Source: Ascoidea tarda (nom. inval.)
Lineage: Eukaryota; Ascomycota; Saccharomycetes; Ascoideales; Ascoideaceae
Direction of reading: 5' to 3'
Assembly: GCA_030560485.1 (NCBI GenBank)
Contig: JAKTTS010000103.1
Coordinates: 1-36,427 of the forward strand
DNA length: 36,427 nt
The position numbers and the translations under genes were made by a program. Shown in pieces: positions 36,274 to 36,427 of the stretch. Position 1 is the first letter of the stretch. Every line of letters starts with the position of its first letter. A model generated the notes under the pieces. It searched no databases, was not told where the DNA came from, and was given only the letters and a program-made list of their open reading frames with translations.

Positions 36274-36427
36274 GTTTTATTTTTTTTTATTTTTTTTTTT
36301 TTTAATTTTTGGTTCTTCGTTTTGTTTTTTTTGGTTTTTTTTTAATTTTTTTGTTTTTATAATATTTTTCTCTTTTTTTTTTTTTTTTTTTAAAAAAAAA
36401 TTTTTTTGTTTTTTTTTTTTTTTTTTT
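36105..36427. other. T-rich 3' region with long homopolymers to the window end
   Basis: A run of about 26 T at 36247-36273, further T runs, and the last 60 bases almost all T broken by one AAAAAAAAA. No gene is seen. The low complexity may mark an assembly limit. Confidence 0.85.

Noticed and set aside
1-36427. A novel defence, toxin or secondary-metabolite system
   Set aside because: All well-supported genes are conserved yeast housekeeping genes with separate promoters; nothing suggests a cluster or horizontally acquired island.

Overview
This window is a stretch of nuclear chromosome from an AT-rich budding yeast (Saccharomycotina). The evidence is compact genes that are mostly intronless, introns with GTATGT/GTAAGT donors and TACTAAC-type branch sites, long Asn tracts from AAT/AAC repeats, and seventeen protein genes of which most have a clear S. 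cerevisiae counterpart. Two clues narrow the lineage. CTG is almost absent as a codon (five seen by eye in about 7,860 codons, while CTC is common), which is the footprint of a lineage that reassigned CUG. A complex I assembly factor of the NDUFAF2 type suggests respiratory complex I is present. I cannot name the species; Ascoidea/Saccharomycopsis-like or other CUG-reassigned yeasts would fit.

Layout. 0-6.9 kb: 3' part of BUB2 (spindle-position checkpoint GAP), a 1.6 kb gap holding a MITE-like inverted repeat, CKB2 (CK2 regulatory subunit), a membrane-anchored GH18 chitinase with one intron, SAM37 (mitochondrial outer-membrane sorting) on the minus strand, and an unrecognised single-pass membrane protein. 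7.5-18.9 kb: CUB1 (minus), a DUF4588/HAPSTR1-like nuclear protein (minus), a YDR338C-type MATE transporter, PHO85 with a 20-nt first coding exon, an NDUFAF2-like gene (minus), a YHR112C-type PLP enzyme, and YPT35 (minus). 18.9-29.6 kb: long ACS2 leader and ACS2 (acetyl-CoA synthetase), CDC12 septin (minus), TRP4, and SPC110. 29.6-33.2 kb: a 3.7 kb gap without a confident gene but with splice signals, TATA boxes and a GC-rich island. 33.2-36.1 kb: an AFI1/ANR2-type DENN protein; then T-rich sequence to the end.

The genes are independent housekeeping units with their own promoters, not an operon or cluster. Several are neighbours or near-neighbours in S. cerevisiae as I recall its map (TRP4-SPC110; BUB2-SAM37; YPT35-CDC12-YHR112C), so the window is a reshuffled ancestral chromosome segment. 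I found no CRISPR, rRNA, tRNA, complete transposon or virus-derived element. The items most worth checking are the CTG depletion, the hidden first exon of PHO85, the Asn-rich insertions inside folded domains (Bub2 TBC, Ypt35 PX), the 321-bp inverted-repeat element, and the apparently spliced non-coding transcripts ahead of ACS2 and AFI1.
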